A stretch of DNA of 64,000 bases, taken from contig CM047428.1 in the NCBI GenBank assembly GCA_026168455.1, forward strand, positions 38,004,546-38,068,545, written 5' to 3'. Of the stretch, positions 18,937 to 28,649 are shown piece by piece. This stretch comes from Theocolax elegans (lineage: Eukaryota > Arthropoda > Insecta > Hymenoptera > Cerocephalidae). A program made the position numbers and the translations under genes. The notes under the pieces are model-generated. The model was not told the DNA's origin. It saw only the letters and a list, made by a program, of their open reading frames with translations, and made no database searches. Every line of letters starts with the position of its first letter. The first letter of the stretch is position 1.

Positions 18937-21261
18937 TTAATAATAGTATCGCGCTATCCGCTGATACGTTTTGTTTCGGCCAAGATGTCCAGCAGTTGGC
19001 TCATCATGATTCTCGCAGAGAACTTGTTGACGTTTCTCCTGCGGTACCGTCAGTTTCCAAGCGTCTTCGTCTTCGAAATAGTCATCTATGGAAGGGTCAG
19101 GCTTATAATGATATAATCTACCTCCAAGCACCTTCCAGTCTTGGTATTTTTCCGGATTTCCGCTGACATTCGCAAGTTTTTGCGTATACCACTCATCTTG
19201 TGTATTGTACGGCAAACTTACGACAGCGATGTCGCAATCCGAGTCGTCTTCGAATGCACGAGAGAGGGCGTCAGGCACAACGTTAAGAGATCCTTTGCGG
19301 TGCTCGATCTCATAATCATAGCTTTGGAGCTTAAGTGCCCAACGCGCTAAGCGTCCAGTAGGGTTACGCAAGTTACACAGCCATTTTAAACTGCTATGGT
19401 CTGTTATAACCTTAAAGCGATAACCTTCTACATATGAGCGGAATTTTTCCACGGCCCATAATACAGCTAAGCACTCTCGTTCGGTAACCGAGTAGTTACG
19501 TTCCGCCGCGTTTAACGTACGACTAGCGAAACTAAGTACTCGCTCTTCTCCGTCGATAGTTTGCGTTAAAACCGCTCCTAAGCCAGTGTCGCTAGCGTCA
19601 GTCTGAATAACGAACTGATGCTCGAAAGATGGCCGATGGAGGATAGGCGCAGATGCTATCAACGCTTTGATTTGTTCAAAAGCGAACTGTTGTTCCTCGC
19701 CCCACTCAAATTTAACATTTTTCTTGGTTAACTTGGTAAGCGGTTCAGCAAGCGTAGCAAAATCCTCTAGAAATTTTCTATACCATGAAGCCATGCCGAG
19801 GAAAGAGCGTAGCTTTTTGAGGTTAGTTGGCGCGGGATAATCCACGATCGGCGCTATCTTGTCCGGATCAGGGCGAAATCCATCGCGATTCACCAATACG
19901 CCAAGGTATTTAACCTCACTGCGGCAAAATTCGCTTTTATCACGGTTAATTGTAAGTCCGGCGTCGGCAACCCGCTTTAGGACATGCTCAAGCCATTTGA
20001 GATGCTCTTCGAATGTCTCGGTGACGATAATAACGTCATCGAGATACGAAAATGCGTACGGTTCCAATTCAGGGCCTATCACCCTATCAATGAGTTGCTG
20101 GAACGTAGCGGGCCCCCCCGCCACGCCGTACGGCATACGAGTAAACTCATATAAGCCTAAGCCAGGCACCGTGAAAGCCGTCAGATGTTCCGATCCCTTT
20201 TTCATCGGAATCTGATGGTATGCGCTGCTTAAATCCAGCGTGCTTATGTAGCGTGCCCTTTGAAGTTTACGCAAAATAATCTCCATATAGGGAAGCGGAT
20301 AAGCGCAGGTCTTCGAGACGGAATTGAGCTTTCGGTAGTCGATGCAGAATCTATAGGTACCGTTAGATTTCCGCACCATGACTACTGGGCTCGACCACTC
20401 GCTCGTTGACGGGCGAATTATCCCCGCGTCAAGCATCTGTTGCACTTGAGCGTGCATCTCTTGCTCGATCTTCTGAGACACCGGATAATAGCGCTGTTTG
20501 ATGGGACGCGAACCGCCCACATCAATTTCATGCTCAGCTAAGTTAGTACAGCCTAGCTTTGCATTCGGAGCAGTCAAACGCTTTTCCAACAACTCATTGA
20601 GTTGTTTGCGTTGCGCTTCGTCAATATCTGCTAAGCCAACGGCAGCTAGTGAGCAGGCCTCACCAATACTGATAGCAGATACTTCAAGCTGAATTGCGTC
20701 AGCTACGTTTTCAATCAGCAACTGATTTTCACGCGGCAACAAAACAGCGTTAAACGCACGAATAAAATCGGCACCGAGTATACAATCGGCGTCGAGATCG
20801 CTCATTACTAAAACATCTAAGTAATGGCGTTCATTCGCTAAATCAAACGGCAGCTCTAAACGTCCAAGTATTGGAGCGCGTTGGCCGTTAGCGAGTCGTG
20901 CACCTGGTCCAGTATAAGGTGTTAACGGTTTTCCTATGGCTGATGCTATTTGCAAGCCTAAGGAATTAATAACCGTGCGAGCCGCCCCTGAATCGTACAA
21001 AGCGCGTACGCGGAATCCACCGATTCCAATCTGCAGCCACCAGCGAGTAAACTGCGGAGTTTCCTCCTCCACTGGCGTTTCAGCGCGGGAATCGCAAACA
21101 CCTTTTTCCGCTGATTGTCTGTCCACTCCGACAGGCAAAAGCGAGGGCACTTTTTCCGTTTGCGCAGGTACTGATTGTGACTTATCACCATCAGAGGTCT
21201 CACTAATAATTGGGGCGATAGGGACCTTATCTATTCGCCCCTTTTCTCGTTTCCCGAGCAC
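18937..21261 (-). CDS. pol: Element 2 pol: protease, RT, RNase H, integrase start
   Basis: This frame is entered by -1 frameshift from gag and has no ATG at its head. The protease triad is canonical D90-S-G (ALYDSGAART). RT has FSYLDDVIIV and the SSPVV block. RNase H has IQTDASDTGLGAVL and ITDHSSLKWLC. The frame runs into the integrase zinc domain (PTAGHLGRNKTY) before the TAA at 18937-18939. Apart from that stop it is a full-length Ty3/Gypsy polyprotein. Confidence 0.94.
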   Translation of the reverse strand: MLGKREKGRIDKVPIAPIISETSDGDKSQSVPAQTEKVPSLLPVGVDRQSAEKGVCDSRAETPVEEETPQFTRWWLQIGIGGFRVRALYDSGAARTVINSLGLQIASAIGKPLTPYTGPGARLANGQRAPILGRLELPFDLANERHYLDVLVMSDLDADCILGADFIRAFNAVLLPRENQLLIENVADAIQLEVSAISIGEACSLAAVGLADIDEAQRKQLNELLEKRLTAPNAKLGCTNLAEHEIDVGGSRPIKQRYYPVSQKIEQEMHAQVQQMLDAGIIRPSTSEWSSPVVMVRKSNGTYRFCIDYRKLNSVSKTCAYPLPYMEIILRKLQRARYISTLDLSSAYHQIPMKKGSEHLTAFTVPGLGLYEFTRMPYGVAGGPATFQQLIDRVIGPELEPYAFSYLDDVIIVTETFEEHLKWLEHVLKRVADAGLTINRDKSEFCRSEVKYLGVLVNRDGFRPDPDKIAPIVDYPAPTNLKKLRSFLGMASWYRKFLEDFATLAEPLTKLTKKNVKFEWGEEQQFAFEQIKALIASAPILHRPSFEHQFVIQTDASDTGLGAVLTQTIDGEERVLSFASRTLNAAERNYSVTERECLAVLWAVEKFRSYVEGYRFKVITDHSSLKWLCNLRNPTGRLARWALKLQSYDYEIEHRKGSLNVVPDALSRAFEDDSDCDIAVVSLPYNTQDEWYTQKLANVSGNPEKYQDWKVLGGRLYHYKPDPSIDDYFEDEDAWKLTVPQEKRQQVLCENHDEPTAGHLGRNKTYQRIARYYY

Positions 21262-23420
21262 TCAGGACAATCCGTCTTGATATACCCGGGCCAACCGCAG
21301 CGATAGCAGTACACACGCTCTTTGGGACCTGCTTTCTTATCGCGGTTGCGACTACGCGCGGATTGTCCATTAGTAATGGATGATTTATTTTTACCATCAT
21401 CCTTCCTCTCGGTACTAGTCACGCCAGATGGCTTATCAGAAACATACTTTGCTCCTTTCGGCGCACCTGGTTTACTAAAATTACGCGCGTTTTGGCCTTT
21501 CTTATTGGCGGAATTCGCATAAGAATTCGCATGTTTGCTAAATCTTTCATCTAGCATCTTCTCTAAGAGTTTGGCCAAATTTTCCGTCGTAGGTTCTGCG
21601 ATACTCGCTACTTTTACCGTAGCATCATCGCTAGCAGCTTTTCCGCCCTTCTTACCTCTGGCATCTGGCTGCTTATAAGCCACAGAAGGAAGAACGCTCT
21701 TTTCTGGCGGCGGAGGCGCGGGAAAATTCCGCTCTTCCTCGATAAGCTCTTCCGCCTGACGAGCTAGCTGCACAAGCCTATCGACGCTTGTAACTTTTTC
21801 TTTCGGAACTAACTTCCGAACAGACGGCAACATGTTAGCATACAACATGTCTAGCTGAAACTGCGTACTTGGAGGCGCATTCATTCTGCTAAATATAGTT
21901 AGCAAGCAGAAAATGTAATCGCGAGCAGGCTCTTCTCTACCCTGCTTGCGTGCTTGCGCTTCCGCCATTAAGCGCTGCTGAAAGTTCTGCTCAACGCCAT
22001 AACATCGTCGAGCAGCATTGCAAAAATCAGCCCACGTATTCCAATCTTTCCGCGATTGGCGATACCAATGTAGCGCTACGCCAGTTAATAATTCCGAAAA
22101 AGCATTCAGCAAATCCGTGTCAGAAATATGCGCTAACTTGCGACATTCTTCCACGCGCTGAATAAATTCTTCGATGCTTTCGCGTTTTTCGCCGGAAAAC
22201 TTAATATTCCACTGGCGAACTGTGCGACCTACGTCATGTGACTGTATAGGCGCTCTAGTCGACATATTCGACAAGATTTGCGTAAGTTGATCGCTTGTAA
22301 CTACAGGCACATTTTCCCCCCTTCCAGACTCTTGCCAATCCGCAGGAGCTGGCAGAGACAAGAAATTTGACGTAGGAGTCGGAAAATTTAACGCGTTTGC
22401 GTTTAAACGCGATCCAAGCGACTTTTCCGTTTGCGTGTGTAATACCGCTTGAGGTGCTTCAGGATGCTTATTCGTTTCAAAATAATTTAAATTAAAAGTA
22501 TCTTGAAAATTAACACTTTTGCGATTTTTCCGCTGCTTTTCCGCCGCAATTGACGTTTGCGTCGGAAGCTGCGTACTCGTCGCAAAATCCGCTAATTGCT
22601 GCCTTAGATAATTCAACTCCTTCTCTTGTTGAAAGGCAAGCGATTGCGTTCTACTCAACTCCAGGGCTAAACCCCTTGGAGCGTTGTAGACTACGCCATT
22701 AGCTAATGCACATAAAACGATATCATTATCTATTTTATTATTTTCTTTTGAAGAAAATACCGTTTTTGGTATCGCACCTCTTGATTGTAAATGCGTACTC
22801 GCTGCTTGCGTCGTCGAGTACGTAGTTGTAGTAGCGGTCGTTATCATCGCGGTCGAAATGGTAGGAATTGGCATTACCGGTATGGTTGTGTTAAGCGTTT
22901 TTATCGAAGTCAATTCAAAATTTGATTTAAAATTATTTTCGGCGGTGTTTTCCGCCGCGTTTTCCGCAAGGTTCCCCGCGATATTTCCCGCGTTAACCTC
23001 GCTATGCTGCGATTCCGCATCGGAATCGGCAAGTTGATCGTCATTTGACTTCGAGCTATTGGCAAGCGGAGAGAATCCGCTCTCATCCGCTCGATTGTGA
23101 TTTTCAAATTGTCTGTGCGCAATCTGTACTTGCGCTTCTTCGCTAAATTTCGCATGTTTCAAAATGGTGCAGAGTCTTTGTTCACGACGAGTCCGCGAAA
23201 CTAAATCATCGTCACTAGTTGACTGGACGAAATCCGCGGCTGTATAATCGCCGCGTAAACGCCTATATAACCTGTCTACACGTACAAAGGGCGTACCGTC
23301 GCGCGTCAATTCTAGCTGATCGAGGACGGAATCGAATTGATCAGCTGTTAAATTCAAAATCCATCCTTGGATCTCAACTCCGTATGTTTGATCGAAATCA
23401 CACTCGTTCATACACGCCAT
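21231..23420 (-). CDS. gag: Element 2 Gag
   Basis: 729 residues from the ATG at 23420. It has a long N-terminal region with Asn/Ala- and Thr-rich low complexity, a capsid-type region at about 410-560 (FSGEKRESIEEFIQRVEEC ... HWYRQSRKDW), a basic linker, and a terminal knuckle at 705-718 reading C-X2-C-X4-Y-X4-C. As in element 1, Tyr replaces His. The frame is intact and long for a Ty3/Gypsy Gag. Confidence 0.92.
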   Translation of the reverse strand: MACMNECDFDQTYGVEIQGWILNLTADQFDSVLDQLELTRDGTPFVRVDRLYRRLRGDYTAADFVQSTSDDDLVSRTRREQRLCTILKHAKFSEEAQVQIAHRQFENHNRADESGFSPLANSSKSNDDQLADSDAESQHSEVNAGNIAGNLAENAAENTAENNFKSNFELTSIKTLNTTIPVMPIPTISTAMITTATTTTYSTTQAASTHLQSRGAIPKTVFSSKENNKIDNDIVLCALANGVVYNAPRGLALELSRTQSLAFQQEKELNYLRQQLADFATSTQLPTQTSIAAEKQRKNRKSVNFQDTFNLNYFETNKHPEAPQAVLHTQTEKSLGSRLNANALNFPTPTSNFLSLPAPADWQESGRGENVPVVTSDQLTQILSNMSTRAPIQSHDVGRTVRQWNIKFSGEKRESIEEFIQRVEECRKLAHISDTDLLNAFSELLTGVALHWYRQSRKDWNTWADFCNAARRCYGVEQNFQQRLMAEAQARKQGREEPARDYIFCLLTIFSRMNAPPSTQFQLDMLYANMLPSVRKLVPKEKVTSVDRLVQLARQAEELIEEERNFPAPPPPEKSVLPSVAYKQPDARGKKGGKAASDDATVKVASIAEPTTENLAKLLEKMLDERFSKHANSYANSANKKGQNARNFSKPGAPKGAKYVSDKPSGVTSTERKDDGKNKSSITNGQSARSRNRDKKAGPKERVYCYRCGWPGYIKTDCPECSGNEKRGE
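21249..21255 (-). promoter_or_regulatory. Element 2 gag-pol -1 frameshift heptamer
   Basis: The minus strand reads G GGA AAC in the gag zero frame (TCG-GGA-AAC) within the 31-base overlap. It is a recognised X-XXY-YYZ heptamer, differing from that of element 1 but at the same place relative to the Gag knuckle. Confidence 0.85.
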
Positions 23421-24395
23421 TTTGAATTATAAAAATTAAATAAAATTTAAATTTTAGGCCTTATTGGCAAAATAAATTCTCACAATTAAAAAAAATTTAT
23501 TAAACAAATTACAAAATAATTGCGAATCGCTATTAAATTATGCGCAAATTCGCTTAACCAAATTAAATTTACTAAGATCAACCACTTTGTAAAAAAACAA
23601 AATATTACAAATCTGTAATTTGTTAAAAATAAATTTTTCAATTGTTTACAAAAAAAATAGAATTAAATTGAATTAGCGAATTTAATATACAAGAAATTTG
23701 AAGAATTTAAAATAAATTGTTTAAATATAATAATTATTTAAAAAAAGACAAAATTTTAAATTGCGAAGAAACGCTATAAAAATTATTTTAATAATTTATA
23801 ATAACAACAAAAAAAATTAAATTGAATTCAAATTTAAAAAAAAAAATAAATTAATTTACTTTATTTGCGCACACGCTTACATACACCTACATACATGTAC
23901 CGCGATACGCTACAATACTTATATTTACCGCGTAAATCACACACACACTTACACACACGCACGCGAAATAGACTAACTCAACCTAAATTGCGATTATACA
24001 GTTTACGACAAATTATTAAAAAAACAATAATTTTATTTTCCGCGGTGTCGTTAATAATTATTTAAATAAACAATTAAATAATAAAAGAAGCACGAAATAA
24101 TTAAATTCGCAATACGCTAAAATTAAACGAAAAGAAAATTCGATTTAAGATTCAAATAATATAAGATACGAAAGAATATTTTCGAAATGTATAGAAAGTA
24201 CAATATTCAAATATTATTCGCAGCGTAAACGCCGCGAATCACCGCGAAACGTAAACAATGCGCTCGCTCGCTCTCGAAATGCTCGAAATAAGATCCCTTA
24301 ATTTAACACGCCTATTGACTGAATTAAAACTTTTAAATATTAGAAATTAAATTTTGAGACTATTAATTGTCAATCATATGCGTATCGCTAATTAC
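23421..24395 (-). other. Element 2 leader (5' UTR)
   Basis: About 975 bases of very AT-rich non-coding sequence between primer site and gag. Confidence 0.7.
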
Positions 24396-24413
24396 CATGC
24401 ACGTTGGGCGCCA
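24396..24413 (-). promoter_or_regulatory. Element 2 primer-binding site (Lys-tRNA type)
   Basis: On the minus strand TGGCGCCCAACGTGCATG follows the 5' LTR. The first 14 bases fit the Lys-tRNA primer site known from retroviruses and retroelements. Confidence 0.85.
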
Positions 24414-25162
24414 TGTAACGGTTTTGCTATTTTTAAATATAAATACAAAAAGATAATAACAATTAACTACCGTTAAAATAATAGTCTCTATGCGATCGGC
24501 CGCTCAGTAATAATACAAAACCAAACGTATATGCGGAGGCGGCGGTATTCTTTTATCTAGCGAAACGCGAAAGGAAAGGTGAATAATTTGAAATAAGCAA
24601 AGAATCACAATTTGAATAAAATAAATAAAGAAATATATTCTTAAATTACTTCGCTATATAAACGCGTGCCGTTGCACGCGAGTACGCAGGTCGGGAAATA
24701 CGTTAAATAAATAAAGAGAGAAAGAGAGAGAGAGACTACAGAACTGACACTTACAGTGTGTAGTTCGCAATAGAAGATCGACTCCAGTGGATGAAATCTG
24801 CGTTGTCGCTTTTCTCTCCTCTCTGCTGGGAACACTGGGTTGCGTAAACGCTAACAAAATGCAAAGTCCGAACAACACACTAAAATTCGTCTTTAAACAA
24901 CACCAGAATCAAACAACTCTCAAAATCTCTACGAGGCGAAATCAATCACGGCCGAGCTAAGTCTAATTATTCGTGTACTCGCAAGTCTCGATTCTCTCTC
25001 TCTCTCCCTACTCTTTTCCCTTAACGAAGGTCCGCGATAATCGCCGAAAATCGTCGAACGCCGACCTGTAACAGCTGTATAATGATTAGTACATAGGCTA
25101 GACAGAGAGAGAGAATGTAACGAGCAATGTAATATAATCAAATATTACATTGATTCGTTACA
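24414..25162 (-). repeat. Element 2, 5' LTR
   Basis: 749 bp copy of 15745-16493, followed by ATAT. Confidence 0.95.
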
Positions 25163-25571
25163 ATATACGTTTGATTTTTAATAACACTGACAGGAGTGCA
25201 CGTATTTCAGCATATAATATTATTATCACGATCTTATGTTCACATTCAGTTAATTAATATAAGTGTGTAAATAATCATATAATACTCCTACAAGTCCAGT
25301 AAACAAAATTAAATGAAATCGTTCGATTTCGTTGAATGTGATAATACGTAAAGAAAAGAAAATAAACTAAGTAAATTAATTGAACTGTACATAAACATTT
25401 ATAATATACCGGTATAAAATGTGCTTTCTAAATGATTTTCAACGCCTTTCAACTAATAATGTATGACCCTGCACAAGCTCGAACCATTCAATAATATTTA
25501 TATTTGAACAACATTTTGGTTTCAAAACGTTTTAGTTATCGTTTTATTCACTAATTCTTTAACCCGTCGTA
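25163..25571. other. Spacer between Gypsy-2 and Polinton
   Basis: AT-rich, no gene or repeat supported. Confidence 0.5.
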
Positions 25572-25724
25572 AGTAGTTATGGTGGTACTATGGACAGACA
25601 CAACAAACCCCCACGACCTACCCACTGACCTCGAGTAACCCCGTCTATGACAGCTACTCGAAGTCAATAGGTCAGGTTTGTTGTGTCTGTCCATAATACT
25701 ACCTCTCTTAAAAATCAAGGTTAT

Positions 25725-25779
<55 letters not shown>

Positions 25780-26070
25780 ATTAAAATATTTTTTATTTAC
25801 CAATAGAGACTTCGTCGTCTTGTTCTTTCTTCTCCTCGTGAAACTGATCGCAATCGCGGCGGATGATAATGTGACCACTATTGGAAGCTTTTACGCTTCA
25901 ATCACCTATCTCCCACCACCCATACCCTAAAATTTGCTGACGTTTAAATATTGCAGCCATCGCAAAATTACTTTCGCACGTATTAGTTCTGATAAATATT
26001 GCAAAATTTACAAAATTTTTTTCACAATCTGTGGCTTATTACTCTGAATATTTCCTTTATATAAATATCA
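25572..26070 (+). repeat. Polinton left TIR with terminal hairpin
   Basis: About 500 bp matching the reverse complement of about 43760-44269. The tip folds: 25586-25608 pairs with 25676-25698, and inside that 25626-25637 pairs with 25655-25666. A (GA)n tract at 25736-25775 replaces sequence seen in the right TIR. The inner part contains the segment GCTGACGTTTAAATATTGCA shared with every other end copy. Confidence 0.85.
25736..25775. repeat. (GA)n microsatellite in left TIR
   Basis: Uninterrupted GA dinucleotides. In the right-end copies a short imperfect GAGAGAGAAAGTGAGAGAG occupies this place, so this is a local expansion. Confidence 0.9.
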
Positions 26071-26739
26071 ATTTACGTATTTTAACGATATAGATGAAAT
26101 ACAATCGTTAAAGTGGAATTTTAAAAGTTATAAATATAAAAAATAAATAAATGGAATCCCAACTAAATTGCAGTATACCTCGTATGACAGATTGAAAGAA
26201 TACGTGTTGCGTGTAATGCTAATGCATTACCCACATACAAGTATAATTTAAATTACTTACATCGCTTTACCAATATTTTAAGAAAGTATCAATCGAAAAT
26301 ACAATTAAAATATTTTAATTTAAATAAAAAGTCATATTCTTGGTGTAATTGTAGGTATTGAATCGATTAAAATCGATATCAAAGTGGTTTCCTTAATAAA
26401 ATGTATTAGGAGAATAGAGCTGGTGAAAGAAGTATAACGCTATATTAAAAAGGCGGTGACACTTTGCACCTATAGCTGTCAAGGACCCCACTCCTCAACA
26501 TTATATACGTCCACCGATTTCTTTTATTCGTTAGATAAAGAGTATTCACCGCCTAAATCTAAAATTTCACTAGGTTTTGTGATGGCGGTCCAAACGGTGA
26601 CTCGACCCGTCTTTACAATCTTCCATTAATTCGCTTTGATGAATACATCAATATTTCATGTTTAAAAAAGAGAAATCTTTATTCGTTGTTACTAGAGAAA
26701 AGAGAAACTCTTTACCACTAGCTGAAGCTGAATTGACAT
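26071..26739. other. Polinton left arm, non-coding
   Basis: No ORF. A short inverted pair (AGGCGGTGA near 26450 and TCACCGCCT near 26540) is visible. The rest is AT-rich. Confidence 0.5.
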
Positions 26740-27720
26740 TTGGTGATCGATAATCAATATTTTACAAATAATTATTTTATCGTTTTGTTATGTAAACCAC
26801 TATATAAAACGATTAAATGTAATGATAAATCGTTACACCGCGATTTAATCGAATCGATATTTCGATAATTGGTAATCGATAATTCTTTTATGATACATTT
26901 AATCAATTCGCGGTATTAAACTTTTATATAGAACGAGGAGAGACATATAAAAAACCTTTATACCGCGAATTGATCAAATCGATATATGGTGATCGATAAT
27001 CGATGTTTATACAAATAATTATAACTTCGCTTTAATTCGTATGTCGTTGTATAAATAAAGTGTTCAAATTGTAAGATAAAACCTATATACGGTGATTGAG
27101 TTAAATCGATATATCGATAATCGATAATCGATAACTGTTTAAATATTAATTTGATTAATTCGCGGTATTACCCTTTTTTAAAGATTAATCAGAGACGAAG
27201 AAAAAACTCTTATACCGCGAATTGATCCGATTGGTATTTATCGTTTAATCACGTTAATTAAAAATTAAAAGTATTAGGAGAGCAGCAAAATGTGGAGATA
27301 AAAAGTTATATTGATTTCGTGAATATCATCTTAACCTCGGTGCGATATTATGTTTGTATAGTAATGGTAGAGACAAACGAAAAACGTCTATATCACGAAA
27401 TGATAGAATCGATACCTCGTGATCGATAATCGATATGACTACAAATAATTATTCTATCGCTCTTTCTCGCATGTTGCCACATAAAGTGCTTCGAACACAG
27501 AAAAAAATGGCTATGTCGCGAATTGATTGAACCGATATTTCGAAGATCGATAATCGATAACTCTCTAAATATTAATCTGATCAATTCGCGGTATTACACT
27601 ATTCTAACGTTTGATTAGAGACGAACAAAATATCCTTTTGCCGCGAATTGCCATAACCATTATTGAGAAAGTTATCGATTATCAATCGTTAACTTTCGGT
27701 CCAATCAATTCGTGTTAGAT
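26740..27720 (+). repeat. Degenerate ATCGAT/CGCGAATTGAT repeat array
   Basis: About seven diverged units, spaced roughly 120-180 bp, pair a CCGCGAATTGAT-like block with clustered ATCGATAATCGAT. They occur near 26841, 26961, 27090, 27210, 27390, 27511 and 27641. Inverted ATCAATTCGCGGTATTA blocks lie near 26905, 27150 and 27580. The densest cluster is TATCGATAATCGATAATCG at about 27113-27131. There is no coding potential. It could act as a replication, silencing or promoter-distal control region. Confidence 0.75.
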
Positions 27721-27856
27721 ACTGTAGCGTCACTCGCATCAGAAAAATGACAGTACATTTTCAAATTCGTGCAAAATTGTCGAATTTATGCATTTTTTCC
27801 TTCACTGCGCATACAACCCCACCACTATTTTACCCTTCTTTGCGGTCTGGTGACAC

Positions 27857-27893
27857 TATTAAAAGGTGACGTTTTCGTCGAGATTTATCAGTG
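27857..27893 (+). promoter_or_regulatory. Candidate core promoter of the Polinton left gene block
   Basis: TATTAAAA at 27857 and the insect initiator TCAGTG at 27888 (A at 27890) are 33 bases apart, ahead of the first exon candidates. No transcript evidence. Confidence 0.45.
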
Positions 27894-28222
27894 TTTCGGG
27901 GTTCTGCTTCCTCTTTTGCGTGTGACAAAGTGAAAATAGTGTGTCTATCTCGATATGGAGAAGTCCGTATTGTTGAGAATCGTTCATGTAATATTGAGTG
28001 AAGCGATTTAACGTGAACCAGTAGTCAAGCTATTTTGCACTGACAAGTGGCAGAAAAATTTGAAATACTGCACAATCGACGAATTGTTCAGTAGATTAAA
28101 GTAAATTCTTTCGTATTGTAGTACCCGTACAATAATATATTTATACAATCGTGGAATTTTTGAAAATAAAAAAGAAATAATACGTGTCGTTGGTGCGTGT
28201 ATTGCATGACGTGGTCAACACA

Positions 28223-28442
28223 ATGTTTGTCAGCTGCAAGATCTTACGCTGCAGTATCGCACTATTCTCGGTACGTAATAAAGTTTATAATAGCATAATT
28301 GACTTGTGTGATTTATGATGTGATGCTCTTCTATTGAGTGTAGACGCGACACCTGCTCGACCGTCAGTGCATTCGCTACCTATGGAGTCTGATGATTCCA
28401 GCAGTACCAACACTGCCGATGAGTCGTCAGATACCGATGATT
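28223..28442 (+). CDS. Candidate small leader exons, Polinton left end
   Basis: An ATG at 28223 opens a short frame ending at a consensus donor (TCG|GTACGTAA, 28271). A likely acceptor (GAGTGTAG) ends at 28343. A second exon rich in Ser/Asp in one frame (MESDDSSSTNTADESSDTD) ends at GATT|GTAAGT (28443). Exon phase is uncertain and the product is not recognised. It may be the start of the polymerase message or a separate acidic protein. Confidence 0.3.
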
Positions 28443-28649
28443 GTAAGTCTACATTTTGCGTATGTTTAACAAAAAAAAGGACATCGAAATAACTACCTAT
28501 GAAGTCAACAGGTCAGATAATCAGTGTGGGGCAGGTGTAAGTGGAGCCACTGCCCAATATATCGACATTCGCGAAGAATCAACGCGATTTTACCGACGAC
28601 TCCAGCTACGAGGACAAGTGGGGGCAGATGTATGCAGCTGGTAAGAGAG

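Larger units (their letters stand above)
15745..25162 (-). mobile_element. Ty3/Gypsy LTR retrotransposon, element 2
   Basis: Complete element in minus orientation with 749-bp LTRs that differ by only one substitution by eye, so insertion was very recent. The target duplication is ATAT (15741-15744 and 25163-25166). The order matches element 1: primer site, leader, gag, -1-shifted pol, extra ORF, polypurine tract. Only one visible lesion, an in-frame TAA in pol, separates it from an intact coding set. Its proteins are clearly diverged from element 1, so this is a sister family and not a copy. Confidence 0.95.
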
